The notes below the pieces were generated by a model, which worked only from the letters and a program-made list of their open reading frames with translations, made no database searches and was not told the DNA's origin. The translations under genes and the position numbers were made by a program. From positions 275,369 to 339,368 of the forward strand of contig BCIM01000002.1 of the NCBI GenBank assembly GCA_039545315.1: DNA of 64,000 bases, given 5' to 3'. Numbering within the stretch: position 1 is the stretch's first letter; each line of letters starts with the position of its first letter. The DNA comes from Kondoa malvinella. Its lineage: Eukaryota > Basidiomycota > Agaricostilbomycetes > Agaricostilbales > Kondoaceae. Of the stretch, positions 46,539 to 57,876 are shown piece by piece.

Positions 46539-48160
46539 TCAATGGCCCTGCCCCAGCATGCGGACATGTTCAATAGTCCGGCGTTTGATTTGTAGCAAGA
46601 TCAATCCAAACCGGTGCCAATGATCCTGTCGCGAAGCAAGCAAAATGCCTGAGATACTCTTTGCAAATTGAGCCACGCGTTCGGGTGGTGCAGACGTATC
46701 ACGATTGGCCCAAAACGTCGCAATCTGGTCCTTGATCTGCGTGCGTACTTCAGAACAGTGTTGGAAAGACGTGAGAGTCCGCTTACAAGCTGAATAGACA
46801 TTCCAGCGGCCCCATCAAGGGCGTATCCTATAGCGGGACCTTTGCGCCCAGGATGCCAATATTGATGTTCAACCTCATCCAACAGACGCACGCCGCATTC
46901 TACCATGCCATGATACTCATTTCTTAAATCGCCGGATTGAGCTGGATCGACCACAAGTCCCACCTCTTCAAGTTCCTTGACCAGAGTAAGAGCATAATGG
47001 TGAATGTTGCTTTGTCTCGTATGCGTTTGAATGTCCGTCGGGTGACTGCTCTGAGCGGGCCAATACACAGAGATTACAGACTCGACCTGGTCATCCAATT
47101 CAGTAGAGACAACACAGCAGCGAAATCACTCACAATCGTCAACACCACAAGCTTTTCGTAGTATCTACCGACCCGACTCCAAGACCTCATCTCCTGTATC
47201 ACGTCTATTCCCATACCGATGCCGTTGATGAGCGTAAGGGCAACATTGTGAAGATCGCGTGTTCTAGTCCGAGGGATAATAATGTGGCTACCGTGACCGG
47301 CCCAGTGATTATGGACCAAAAGCTCAACCTTTGATTCCACAATCAGCTCGGCCCATCAAGAGAAAGATTACACACCTTCATCAGCAGTTCAAGCTCAGCA
47401 AAGGCCGCATTGATCGATTCGCCCGATCTGCAGCCGTTCGGCAACGATTGCGCGCGGGCGTAGAATGGGTCGTCGGCATGAAAGTTGCGCCAGAAGCGAT
47501 CACTGAAATGGAGACTCAAGCGAATCCCTCCTCTTTGCTCTTCTGACTTGACAGCAGACGCAAAATAGCGTTCGACAAGAGCGACTTCGAAAGAGCTAAG
47601 TTCCTTGTTGTGGTCATTATACATGAGGTACTGTACGTGCGCGGTGAACTGGCAGTTGCTCAGGTCAGGTTATCATAGTGCTAAGAAGGATGTTGCTCAC
47701 TAGCATCAGACTTAGACACGCGCGATCGCTGGCCAATTGATGTGATAGATCTGACTGCTGTTCATGTCGGCCGAGATTCAGGCAGTGAATGGCTCTATTG
47801 ACGTATTGTTGCCATACTTGTTCGGTTTTGTCGTGGTGAGTATCGTAACCTCGAAAGTAGCGCCAAACAACAGTTAGTTCTTGAGCCGCCAAACCGTCTC
47901 GTACGAGCAGTTTTTTGTCCCACGCAGGACGATGGTAGCCTGCCTTGACCTGGTCCATGAACCGTTGCCCGATTGAATGATCCATCGAAGGGGCTCGCTG
48001 CTTGATCTAATTGTTTCGCTGAAGCTTGCCAAAAGAGATGAGTCGTCGTTGTTGGGAGGAAAGCAGGGCGCGAAGAGGAAAGAGAAACGGTAATCTCAGA
48101 AGACAACTTCGCATAGGAATTCCCTTGGCTAGAAGCACAAAGGAAGCGTTGCGACACCAT
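46539..48160 (-). CDS. Hypothetical protein, possibly the body of a fungal-specific transcription regulator
   Basis: Starts MVSQRFLCASSQGNSYAKLS; an intron (donor GTTTCT, acceptor AATTAG) leads to IKQRAPSMDHSIGQRFMDQV, KKLLVRDGLAAQELTVVWRY, VWQQYVNRAIHCLNLGRHEQ, then LSSFEVALVERYFASAVKSE, SDRFWRNFHADDPFYARAQS, INAAFAELELLMKVCNLSLD, HNVALTLINGIGMGIDVIQE, MVECGVRLLDEVEHQYWHPG, IGYALDGAAGMSIQL and a last exon IKDQIATFWANRDTSAPPER ending EHVRMLGQGH. The all-helical layout with the RYF..A..A.....GRHEQ pattern and repeated L-x3-L helices resembles the regulatory middle domain of Zn2Cys6 factors, but no Cys6 DNA-binding domain is present, so the link is weak. No other family recognised. Five or six introns. 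Confidence 0.6.
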
Positions 48161-48483
48161 CCAAAAGCAAGATAGAAACGATATGAGAGACTAGCAAAGA
48201 GCGAGCTTAACGCATGAATCGCTCAGAGCCTTGCTAAGTATAAAAGATACTCTTTTGTCTGTTCAAGGAAAGCAGTCATCGAACGCGGATGACAGGTCTG
48301 GCGTTCTGGCATAGTACGAGACTACCGAAAAGACTGAGCTGCAAGGCACCCGACAGTGGGAAGGCAGGTATTCGTTGCTGTCCAACCTCTTTCGACATGC
48401 ATCATCTGGTGTCCTTCAGCAGAATACCACGGCTTTCTATTATACCTCTAAAACGATACCTACACTTGACCAGCGCTTTAAGA
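48161..48483. other. Divergent promoter region with a TATA-like box
   Basis: About 320 bases between divergent genes. A TATAAAAG octamer lies at about 48240, roughly 240 bases before the Fpg-type gene. Its use is not shown. Confidence 0.4.
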
Positions 48484-49937
48484 ATGCCTGAACTAGCAGG
48501 CAAGCTCTCCCGATTCTCTCGTCCAGAATACATCTTAACGCCCCATATTTCGTACGATAGAGGTTGAACGAGCTAGAGAATTGCTCTCAGAGTGAGTCGA
48601 GATGACAATGTACTAGCTGACAACACTGATTTGCTCAAGTAGCGCCTCCTTGGGCAAGACGATCACAAATGTCAGAGTGACGGAAGATACCATCGTATTC
48701 GTCAACGATCCTGAGGGCGTCAATGCTCAAACAGACTTTTGCTCTTCACTGCAAGGTAGACGAGTTAAAGAAGTATCGAGAAAAGGCAAGCAATTCTATG
48801 TAAGTCGCCGACAGCTGCAATCAGACAGGACCTGATTGCTCTGTAGATGATACTGGAAGGCCCTGGTGCTCAGCCGATCTTTCACCTAGGCATGTCTGGC
48901 AGCTGTGGAGTCAAAAGCGGCGAAGCAATGTACTATCGCAAAAAGCCTAAACAAAAGCTCAATTCCGATGGCGAAGAATGGCCACCTTGCTACTGGAAAG
49001 CCTGCCTCACCCTCGACGATGGCCAGGAATGGGCATACACGGATTCCAGACGTTTAGGTCGGATAAAGCTCATTCAAGCGGAGGACTTGACTACCGTCCC
49101 GCCTCTTTCCCTGCTCGGTGCAGATCCATACCTGGCGATGCCATCTACCGAATACGTGCAAGAAAAGCTAGCTGCTAGATCAGCACCGATCAAAGCTATC
49201 CTTCTCGATCAGAACGCGATCTTCTCTGGAATTGGCAACTGGTTTGTCATACTGTTTCTGCGGGCGAAGGAGAGCTCATCTCGCTTGTAGGCTGGTCGAT
49301 GAAATCCTATACCATTCTCGAATACACCCAGCCCAACCTTGTAACTCGCTCAGTCCAGAACAAGTCGCCGAAATATGCAAACAGATGCAATACGTCGTCA
49401 ATTTGGCAGTGGAAAGCAAAGCAGATTCATCAAAATTCCCTTCACATTGGTTATTCAAGCATCGATGGGGTAAAGGCAAAGGAAAGGACGCGTCGTTCAC
49501 CATGGTGAGCGAATCTTTAGCTTAAAACGAGGACAGCCGCTTAATGTGAGGCAGCTAACCGGCGAGACTACAAGCATCATCTTTGAGACTGTCGGTGGAC
49601 GAACATCAGCCATCACTAGCTGTCAGATACTGGACAAAAGCACAATACCGGTCAAATCGCCAGCAAAGAAGAGAGTCAAGAAGACTACTACAGTAGAAGT
49701 CAAGGAAAAAGGAAAAGTCGAAGAGGCTGAAGGGGCTGAAGTGAAGCCCAAACGGAAGCTTACTAAGAAGCGGAAAGTCGTCAAAGTAGAAGAAGCGGCT
49801 GCGTCGGATTCCGAGTTGACGCCCATTGAGGATGAGGTGAACGAGAAGGTGAGTTGTCTCTGATTTTGTCGCAGATCTGGTTCAGGTTTCTTGAGGTACC
49901 TGTGAAGAAGGCTCGTGGATCAGCAAGACAGTCTTGA
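48484..49937 (+). CDS. Formamidopyrimidine-DNA glycosylase (Fpg/MutM family)
   Basis: Base-excision repair enzyme with glycosylase and AP-lyase activity on oxidised purines. The start exon encodes MPELA and a GC-AG intron (48500-48560, donor GCAAGC) joins it to EVERARELLSE, so the mature N-terminal Pro and the next Glu, the catalytic pair, are kept; the usual MPELPEVE has Ala at the fifth place. Further blocks: GKTITNVRVTEDTIVFVNDP, GRRVKEVSRKGKQFYMILEG, PIFHLGMSGSCGVKSGEAMY, WAYTDSRRLGRIKLIQAEDL, PIKAILLDQNAIFSGIGNWL, VDEILYHSRIHPAQPCNSLS and IIFETVGGRTSAI. As in plant and fungal Fpg there is no C-terminal zinc finger; instead the tail is Lys/Glu-rich (PKRKLTKKRKVVKVEE) and ends VPVKKARGSARQS, a likely nuclear signal. 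About six introns. Confidence 0.92.
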
Positions 49938-50157
49938 GCGCAGTAAGCTCAGCAATTACAGTGATTTCCGAAATTAATGCTCTATACAGACAGTGATGCG
50001 ATGCGGTGCTCGGCAGAAAGACGCTGTACACATATTGCTACTTCTGTGCACTCTATGTCTTGAGCACGGGGTCGAGGCGCTTCGGATGCTTCAGGAAGAC
50101 TTCTTCTTACGAATTGTCTTTTGTCTTTCTCCTCTCCTATCTATGTCCTTGACGACC

Positions 50158-51125
50158 ATGAACCAGCTCACCGATCTTGTTGTTCGACCTGCCAGTAGCA
50201 ATGAAGAGGCTGTGGCTGCCGTTATGCCAACTGCAGACGCAGAGGAAGCTTGGGTGAGTGTATGGTTGCTGGCCAGTCGCCTGAAGTGATTCGCATCACA
50301 GTTTATAGACGAGAAGATCATCTCCGTTTATCGAAAGTTGGATTTCGAATGCGTCATCATTGCGCTGCTCAATGATAGACCGGTCGGCTGTGTCGTTGCT
50401 CCTGTTTGGGACAGCTCCATCGGTGGTATCGCCTTTCTGGGCGTGCACAAAGAGCATAGGAACAAAGGCATCGCAGCACGTCTCGGAGCTACCGCTATCG
50501 CCCGTCTCCGCTCGCGCAACACCTTGAGCATCTGCATCACTTCGCTCCCTGTCAATGTTCAAGAATATCGGAAACAAGGCTTTGAACAGGCTGGACCGGG
50601 CATTCGATTCTGGAGCTATCTCGGAACCCAGCCTTCCTTCAATCATAACCAGCAGACCGAAGAAATGCTCGAAGAACTGCCTTCAGCAGTTGAATTGGCA
50701 ACAATCGATACTCAATACACCGGCATCGATCGACCACGTCTCTGGCAATGCTTCATTGATCAAAGAGCTCGCTTTCTTCGCATCTACTGTGACTCAAAGC
50801 TCGTAGCATGGACCATTTTCCATTCTTTCGATCAGAAATGTACTTTGGCTCCACTCTATGCAGAGACACCGGAACAGGCAAGGGCACTGGTACAGAAAGC
50901 GATCAGCGACTTGGGCGAGAGGGAATTGGTGATTGAGGCGGATGCGACGCCAAATTCAGAACAGCTTTTCGCCGAGTCAGGATTCCGAAAGTCACCGATC
51001 ACTGCTGTTGTGAGTCTGTCTTCCGTCGTCTTACTTCACTACTAAGATACTAGCAGTACATGTGGAATGGGTCGCCAAGGCTCCCTGACAGAAAGACAGT
51101 GTATGTTGGTCTTCAAGGATTCTAG
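50158..51125 (+). CDS. GNAT-fold acetyltransferase-like protein, tandem copy 1
   Basis: Two-part protein of the GNAT superfamily: an N-terminal acetyltransferase domain (VGCVVAPVWDSSIGGIAFLG, VHKEHRNKGIAARLGATAIA with the RxxGxA/G acetyl-CoA loop, then SICITSLPVNVQEYRKQGFE) followed by a second, more degenerate unit (WQCFIDQRARFLRIYCDSKL, PLYAETPEQARALVQKAI, GERELVIEADATPNSEQLFA). Starts MNQLTDLVVRPASSNEEAVA. A last intron (GTGAGT to the TAG before CAGTACATG) adds YMWNGSPRLPDRKTVYVGLQ GF, a tail conserved with copy 2. An ATG 15 bases upstream is also in frame, but the chosen one aligns with copy 2. Length near 290 residues; substrate unknown. Confidence 0.85.
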
Positions 51126-51275
51126 AGTGCATCTGCCCGCGAAAGTCCTATCTCGAGATGCTATGAATCTCATCCATCTACTATCATTGGCGATGTGGCG
51201 CTTCTGCTTGGGCTCTTCGTGCAAGCATCGCCCGGACGTAACACCTCTGGAAAATTCACGAAGACGCCATCTGAA

Positions 51276-51310
51276 CTCTCTGCTCTTTTCTTTCTTTCTT
51301 GTCTTCCCCT
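51276..51310 (+). promoter_or_regulatory. CT-rich leader tract before GNAT copy 2
   Basis: A pyrimidine run of about 35 bases ends 14 bases before the ATG at 51325. A similar C/T-rich leader precedes copy 1 near 50100-50145, so the duplication may have included the promoter. Confidence 0.35.
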
Positions 51311-51324
51311 ATTCCCAATCAACC

Positions 51325-52281
51325 ATGTTCAAACTTGCTGGCCTCGTGCTTCGCGCTGCTCAAAGCGATGAAGAAGCCTGTGAAGCTATCCTTCCAATAG
51401 CTGAAGTGGAAGACTCTTGGGTTAGTTCCAAAGCCTGAATCAGTGCCGTGCTAATGGAAATGACAGCTCGTAGACAAGAATACTATCTCTGCCTATCGCG
51501 AGTTTGACCCAGAAGGCGTCATAGTCGCTCTAGTGGATAACAAACCGGTCGGCTGTGTCGTTGCTCCAGCGTGGGACAGCGAAACTGGCGGCATTCTACT
51601 ACTAGGTGTTCATGAAGAACACCGAAGCAAGGGTGTCGCTACCAAGCTCGGGGCTGCTGCTATTGCTGGCATTCGCGCTCGCAATGTTAAAAGCATCTGC
51701 ATCGTATCGCTCCCTGAAAGCGTTCCCACCTACGAGAAGCAAGGCTTTCAACAAATCGGTCCGAAGATCCAGTACTGGAGCTTTCGCGGCAGCCTTCCTT
51801 CCTTCGGACAACAACACGAAGTCACCGACAAACCTCCCACAGCCTCTGCATTAGCAAAGATCGACACTGAATATACCGGTCTTGATCGCCAACCTGTCTG
51901 GCAGTTCTTCATCGACAGGAAGACTCGATTTTTGTCGATTTATTCCGGGTCAAAGCTCGTTGCTTGGACTACAATGGAGTCTTTTGGCAAACAGTGTACT
52001 ATTGCTCCACTCTATGCAGAGACAAGGGAACAGGCGAGGGATCTGGTATTGGAAGCGATAAAGAGCATTGGGGAGAGGGAGTTGATTGTGGAGGCGGACG
52101 TGACAGCGAACTCGGACAGGTTGTTCGGCGAATTGGGCTTTGAGAAGACGTCAATCAAGGCTGTTGTGAGTTGTGACTCTATCTTCATGTTAAAAGCTAA
52201 GTAAGCCAACAGTACATGTGGCATGGAACGCCCAAGCTTCCAAACCCCCAGACGGTGTATGCAGGTTTGCAGGGTTTCTGA
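51325..52281 (+). CDS. GNAT-fold acetyltransferase-like protein, tandem copy 2
   Basis: Paralogue of the gene at 50158-51125, in direct tandem with 199 bases between. Starts MFKLAGLVLRAAQSDEEACE. Same intron positions after the Trp of EVEDSW and before the final exon. Domain blocks: VGCVVAPAWDSETGGILLLG, VHEEHRSKGVATKLGAAAIA (acetyl-CoA loop RSKGVA), SICIVSLPESVPTYEKQGFQ, WQFFIDRKTRFLSIYSGSKL, PLYAETREQARDLVLEAIKS and GERELIVEADVTANSDRLFG, tail YMWHGTPKLPNPQTVYAGLQ GF. The two copies share well over half of their residues, more in the acetyl-CoA loop and the second unit. Without the last intron the frame would end with a short unrelated tail, in both genes. Confidence 0.87.
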
Positions 52282-52525
52282 AATACTTCAAACGCGCTCT
52301 TTTTGGCTCGGATCCGTGTAAACGACAGCAGTAGATGCGCAGTAGACGATATACAGGCTATCAGCTCCATTGACCATCTGTGATTCGGAAGCGAGCACCG
52401 GAGCATTCTTGCTTATTCGACCTTGCTTGATGGTCAACGAAAGCAGCTCTTTGTGAGCGGCTGTCCCGTAACGACGCAGCTCAGCGTGTCGTCGTATACA
52501 CGCGAGATCGACAGCTAGGCGCAAG

Positions 52526-55500
52526 ATGGCCGCCCAACAGCAAGGTGGAAAGGCTAAACGCGGCGGATTCCAAGCTGGGCATTCCAAGTCAGTGCATCTC
52601 TTTGTGTGAGACAGCATCATTGAGTGCTGAGCTGTATCGTGAAGGCGAGGCTCAAAGACACCCAACACGCCAACGACTCAGGCTCCGTCTGCTGTGCCAA
52701 CACCTTCTGCGCAGAATGGTGTCAATACTGGTCGATCCACGCCCTCACAGGCATCTGGAACTGCCTCTCCCGCTTCACAGTCAAACAATGCTGCTCCGGT
52801 CGGTGCGGTACCCGCGTCTGCGGTCTCAACAACGCCAGAATCCACAAAACAGATGAAGGATCGCATGCTCTATCTACTCGTTGCTCTGGTCGGTCAAACC
52901 GTGGTTGTGACTCTGAAAGGCGGTGTCATTCACAGCGGCATACTAGCAGCAACAACTACGGATTCTGAACTCGGTCTAGCCTTGAAACGAGTGACCTGCG
53001 TTTCAAACCCGGACGAGTCTCCCAAGAAGACGCTCCTTATCCTCGCAAAGGATCTTTTGCAAGTAACTGCCGCAGCTGTGAACTTGGAAGCCAACACTTC
53101 AGCGCCAGCAACCGCCAACGGCAAAGATACATTCCGAACAGACGTTGATATTTCGCACAATGAAGAGAGTCCAGCGGCCAGTGGCAGACAGCTTCGACGA
53201 TGGGCAGACGAAGTAGAAGAGTCTGAAGCATTAGAATCGAGCGCGCGCACCTTCAGCAGACCTGCGCCTGTTTCCGCCTATGGAAATAAGAACGCGTGGG
53301 ATCAATTCGCTACTAACGAGAGGCTGTTCGGCGCAAAGACCAATTACGACGAAGAAATGTATACTACGAAGCTAGACCGGTCAGGCAAGGACTTTCGAGA
53401 GAGGGAAAGAAAGGCTGCTGCGCTGGCTCAACAGATCTTATCCGTTAGTGTAGCGAGCTCAGTATCAGGCGCACCTGATATGCTCTCGCTCTGTCACAGG
53501 GAAGCACGACAAATGTTCATTTGGCTGAAGAACGCGGACAGACGCCGACTGAGAGTCAAGGCCTGGACGAGGAAGACAAGTGAGCTTGACACATTCAATT
53601 TTACCAGTCATATTCATTGCGGTACAGATACTCTGGTGTGATACGCGCTCCCGGGGCATATGTCCCGCCTGGGGCTCGCAAATCGGTTGAGAACGGATCG
53701 GTCGTTTCTCCAGCTCCATCAGCTCCCGCCTCCCAACTTCCCACAGATCTTCCGGCCAAGCCAAGCGTGTGTTCGATATCTAAAATCGTCCTTCTGTGCT
53801 GATTGTTTTACAGGCCGAGACTTCTGCCGCTGCTCAAGCCAATCCAGAACAAGGCAAAGACTTCCTCGAGAGCTTCAAGCAATTCGTCACTGGCGAGAAG
53901 AAGAGGCTGCAGCCTAAGAAAGCAGCTGCGACTTCCAAAGCAAAAGATGATAAGCTGGCAGAGATGATCAAATTCAGTCAGACTTTCAAGGTTTGTCAGC
54001 AGATCATGCTTCGGCCTATACTGATCAGACGGTCTACTGCAAACAGCTCAAAACACCTGTGCCTACTGATCTGCTGCCATACTTGACCAAAGACGAGCAG
54101 AAGCAAAAAGATTTTCTGGCCGGCAAAAGTACCAATGCAGAAGCTTCAGCATCCAAGGTTTCCGTTGCAACATCTGGAGCTACCATTGCTGCTTCTACTA
54201 GCAATACGCCTCAGCTGAAAGAAGCTGCTCTTGCTTCTCGCGTCGCTAGTCCCATCCCTGGTAAAGTCACAGCAGGCGCATCTCCAGCTGCGAAGAAGAA
54301 CCTGCTACCTGAGATCCCGTCCTTCAGCGAATTGAAAGCACTCAAAGCGGCAAAAGCAGCCAATGCGGCCGTCGCCAGTAAGGTGGAAGACTGGCAAGCG
54401 AGAACAACTAGCCCTGCCAACCCGACCAAACTCGTCAACGCGAACGCAAAGGCTTTCAACCCGAATGCAATGGCTTTTAACCCTGGCGCGTCTCCTTCTC
54501 CTAAACCTGTTGCGGCTCCTGCTGCTCCCGTACCTTCTACTTCTCAACCAGTCCAGCAAGCTGCATCTCAGCCGCATCCTTTCTTTGGCACCAAGATTAT
54601 CAAGAAAGGTGCTCCATCAATGCATGTCAAGGAAGACTTTAGCCCCTTCAAGCGTTCGGACGTACCTGCTGCCTCGTCTGTTTGTGAGTGTATCGTCTCT
54701 CTTTCCGCGTCAAGTAGTGACCCCTTCACAGCTCCTTCCTGGTCATACACCGGCAAGCCATACAAGAATATCTTCATGCCTGCAGCAGCTCCCACTCCTA
54801 CCGAAGAGCAAGATATCCGCCGACCTCCTTCTTCCAACGCTTCCGCCCCTGGCATGCAGCTTACACCCAGTCAATCCGCTCAAATGCCGCCTCACCATCA
54901 ATTACCGCCCAATATGCAACCTCCTCATAATATGATGAACGCGCCTCAAGGTATGCCACCTCAAGGATATCAGATGTACTACCCGCCAGCGCCTTTCCGA
55001 TACAATGGAGTAAGTAGTCATGCTTTCAAGTGATAGCCAAGCTGATGATTGGTTACGAAGCCTCCTATGGCTGGTCAATATCCTCCGAACTCGCCTGGTC
55101 AGCCCCATATGTATCAGCCACCTCAGCAGCAGTACATGAATCAGATGAGTTTCCCTGGCGGTCCGCGTTAGTGAAGGTGCTCAACCTCTTTACTTTTGCT
55201 GATGGTGTTCGATCTACAGAAGGCATGTATAGTCCGCAGAATATGCCTCCGCCTCGTTAGTACAACTGGGAAGCTTCTGCGTATAGGCTGATACTTTTTA
55301 TGTGTTTGATAGAACCTGGTTTCATCAACCCAAACTATCGTCATCCCTCATATAGCGGCGGGCCGAACATGTACAATGGTCAGCAGGCCTCACCACAACC
55401 TCAGCACCGACAGTACGATAACACCCAGCAGCCGCACCAAAGCTTCTCCCGGCGATCATCAGGCGCACAAGGGCCGAACATGATGATGACGCAACAGCTG

Positions 55501-55557
55501 CCTGGCGCGCCCATGATACCACCGCCTCAGCAACAGCAACAGCCGCAACAGAAGTGA
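52526..55557 (+). CDS. PBP1: Ataxin-2 homologue / Pab1-binding protein 1
   Basis: RNA-granule and polyadenylation regulator that binds Pab1. Starts MAAQQQGGKAKRGGFQAGHS, then a Pro/Ser/Gln-rich linker, an Lsm domain (MLYLLVALVGQTVVVTLKGG; ATTTDSELGLALKRVT), and an LsmAD domain (LFGAKTNYDEEMYTTKLDRS; GKDFRERERKAAALAQQI). A PAM2-type Pab1-binding motif is seen at KAFNPNAMAFNPGASP near 54450-54490. The rest is disordered, with a P/Q/M-rich C-terminus (PPQGYQMYYPPAPFRYNG; GMYSPQNMPPP) ending in a Gln run. Around 880 residues and ten introns. Domain order Lsm, LsmAD, PAM2 is that of ataxin-2 and fungal Pbp1. Exon ends in the C-terminal low-complexity part (55020-55310) are less sure. Confidence 0.93.
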
Positions 55558-55992
55558 AGAGCACTAGGAAATGGCATAAAATGGCTAGAGCTCGCCTCGC
55601 CGCGAACTAGGTCAGGCGTGTGAAGGCAGGGACGGGCATCTGGGGAGAGGTGACGGTCTGCAGACGAATCCATCATGCAAAATGCGCCTTGATGCGCCTT
55701 GACCCAAATCCTGAAGACAGCCAGCTGCTTTCTTGCATTACTACTTTCGCCCTCTAGTGACACTATCGACTGTCCATCAATTTCCCTTGTTTTGGCTCTT
55801 GGCATCTATTTCACATCTCTACTACAATTGCACCGACCGCCTGCGGAGATGCGACTTGTCTGCCTTTTCCGAAATGTGCGAAGCTTCTTTTGCCATTGCG
55901 CATGCAACGTCCTTGGTATCTTCGCTGTACTCGTCTTCTAGATCTCTGCGCGCAGAAAAACTCGCCATCAGTACTACACTGGATAGAGGAAA

Positions 55993-57526
55993 TCAGACGC
56001 ACTCGCTATCTGACCGTACATCCTCTGCCGAACCACCGCGCAAAACCTTGACCACCACTCTGATGATCATGTAGAGCCACATGCACATCATGATTTGCAA
56101 CCCAACCAGGAGCGCCGAGAACCCAATCTGCACACCAGGCGAGTAGAACCAGCCCGCTTCTCTGTCCCATCTGTACGGCAAGACTTGGCCAACAGTCACC
56201 ATAACGCTGTATATGACCGTAGGGAAGAAGATGTGCCGGGTGATGACCCAGCATACAAGGAAGAGACCGAATAGGACGTCCGCTACATTCGGAAGGCCGA
56301 GGTATTTGACCATTTTTGCTGCCTGTGAGCCCATCGAAGTCTTTAGTAAGATACTACACAGAGTGGATGGACTGACAGGTAATAGAATATCGACCATGTC
56401 CATAATGCACAGAATCAAATTCCCTACTCTTGTCCAATTCGCAGCATAGGAAAGCGTGCACAGCAGGACGGTAATGACATGATGGGCAAACATTTGCCAA
56501 TAGTCTTTTCGCTTCTTTTCAATATTGAGCGCAATCATTGTTTGAACCCAAAATGCCATTTGGACGAGGTAGTAGAATTTCGTTAGAGGTGCTGCAATAC
56601 CGTCAGAGAGCGCTAGGTGCAGTGGGAAAGAACACACGAAGCGCAAAATGGGGGTAGCCGATCCAAAGGTTCTTTGAAGGTAGTAGTAAACCAGATGGAT
56701 GTGCGTAAGGTGATGTTTCGTAGATGTACTGTCAGTACATCAGATCCCCATTACCGGAATAGTAAGAAACGCAGGACTGACTGTTCCTAATGTCCAAAAC
56801 GATGCAGCGTACATCAAGCCCCACCTGTAGATCGGTCAGCGCTGCTCAATGGCAGAAGAGATGAGCTAGACCCTTGTTCTGCAAAACGTTTAATACTGCC
56901 TGTCCAACCCAACGCCTTTCAGACACTGATGTTAGAAATTGCAAAGCGACGGACCTTCGCTTTTAATACCTCCCCATCTACCTAACGGACCCCAAAACCA
57001 CCTCATGCTCGCTTCCCTCAACAAAGTCCACACAAAAACCCAAAACACGACAAGATAGAAATCATCAGGACCCTGAAAACTCATTCAATTCTATCCGTGT
57101 ATTTGACAAGAGCGGAATAATCGCTCGCCTTGAGACACAGACCGGTTTTTGGATCTACGTATGATAAGAATAGGAATTCTGTAAAACGCCCAAAGTTATC
57201 AGCTAACAAAAGCAGCACATGACAAGAGAGCCTGACTGGACGGTATTGACTCTAAATGCCAAGTAGGGTCCAGATTCGGTTTGTGCAGCGGATGCAAAGG
57301 ACGGAGCGAAAAGACAGGCGGGCCAGAGAAGCTGTTGGCTGATAGTATACAGGCGATAGGTACAGCTGAGAATTCAATTTGATGCGCTCTGTGTTCGTCC
57401 TATGTGTGAGCCAAGACAACAGCAGCTCTTGAGAATGGGAGAGACTGACGCAAACCAGCGCACGCATCTCGATAGCAAGGACCTCTTTTGCCGTTTGGGC
57501 GGATGTGAGTCGAGTGAGTAAACCAT
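55993..57526 (-). CDS. LAG1: Ceramide synthase (LAG1 family, TLC domain)
   Basis: Makes (dihydro)ceramide from sphingoid base and acyl-CoA in the ER. Spliced exons: MVYSLDSHPPKRQKRSLLSR, IEFSAVPIACILSANSFSGP, KFLFLSYVDPKTGLCLK, GPDDFYLVVFWVFVWTLLRE, MRWFWGPLGRWGG, SIKRFAEQGWGLMYAASFWT, YIYETSPYAHPSGLLLPSKN, LWIGYPHF, LTKFYYLVQMAFWVQTMIAL, then the Lag motif YWQMFAHHVITVLLCTLSYA (catalytic His pair) and NWTRVGNLILCIMDMVDILL, KMVKYLGLPNVADVLFGLFL and the tail VVKVLRGGSAEDVRSDSECV. About ten introns; the one before GPDDFY uses a GC donor (57128-57073, GCGAGC). Full length, around 390 residues. The first intron's donor (GTCTCT) is weak. Confidence 0.9.
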
Positions 57527-57876
57527 GCTGAATCTCCGACAGCAAGCTCAAGCAGCACAGAACAGGCAACGCAGATGGCTATCCCTGTCACTGACCAGCC
57601 TGTGGTACGCTAGGAAAGACTCAGGCAAACGAGAGAACGTGGTTCGAGTTGAGAAATCAGCGACTAGCTCTTGGGCTCGTACGGCTGTCTCTGAACGCGT
57701 AGTATGCTGCCCGAAAGCCAGCCAAAGTATTCCTGAACGTCGATAGCTCTATTACTTGCAGATCTACGTCGTGAAAATTCCTTTCGCTTCAAGCGCTTCT
57801 TGCTTGGCGCGACCCTAGCCTCTCTCCTTCCAGGCTTGTATCAACATGCACTGTCTGTGTTCGCCTGCGCGAAAGG
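57527..57876. other. Intergenic region
   Basis: About 350 bases between the ceramide synthase start and the lactonase stop, both minus. A 73-codon plus-strand frame has no domain. Nothing supported. Confidence 0.4.

Noticed and set aside
46539..48160. Calling this gene a Zn2Cys6 transcription factor
   Set aside because: No Cys6 cluster is visible in any exon; only the helical middle region is vaguely similar.
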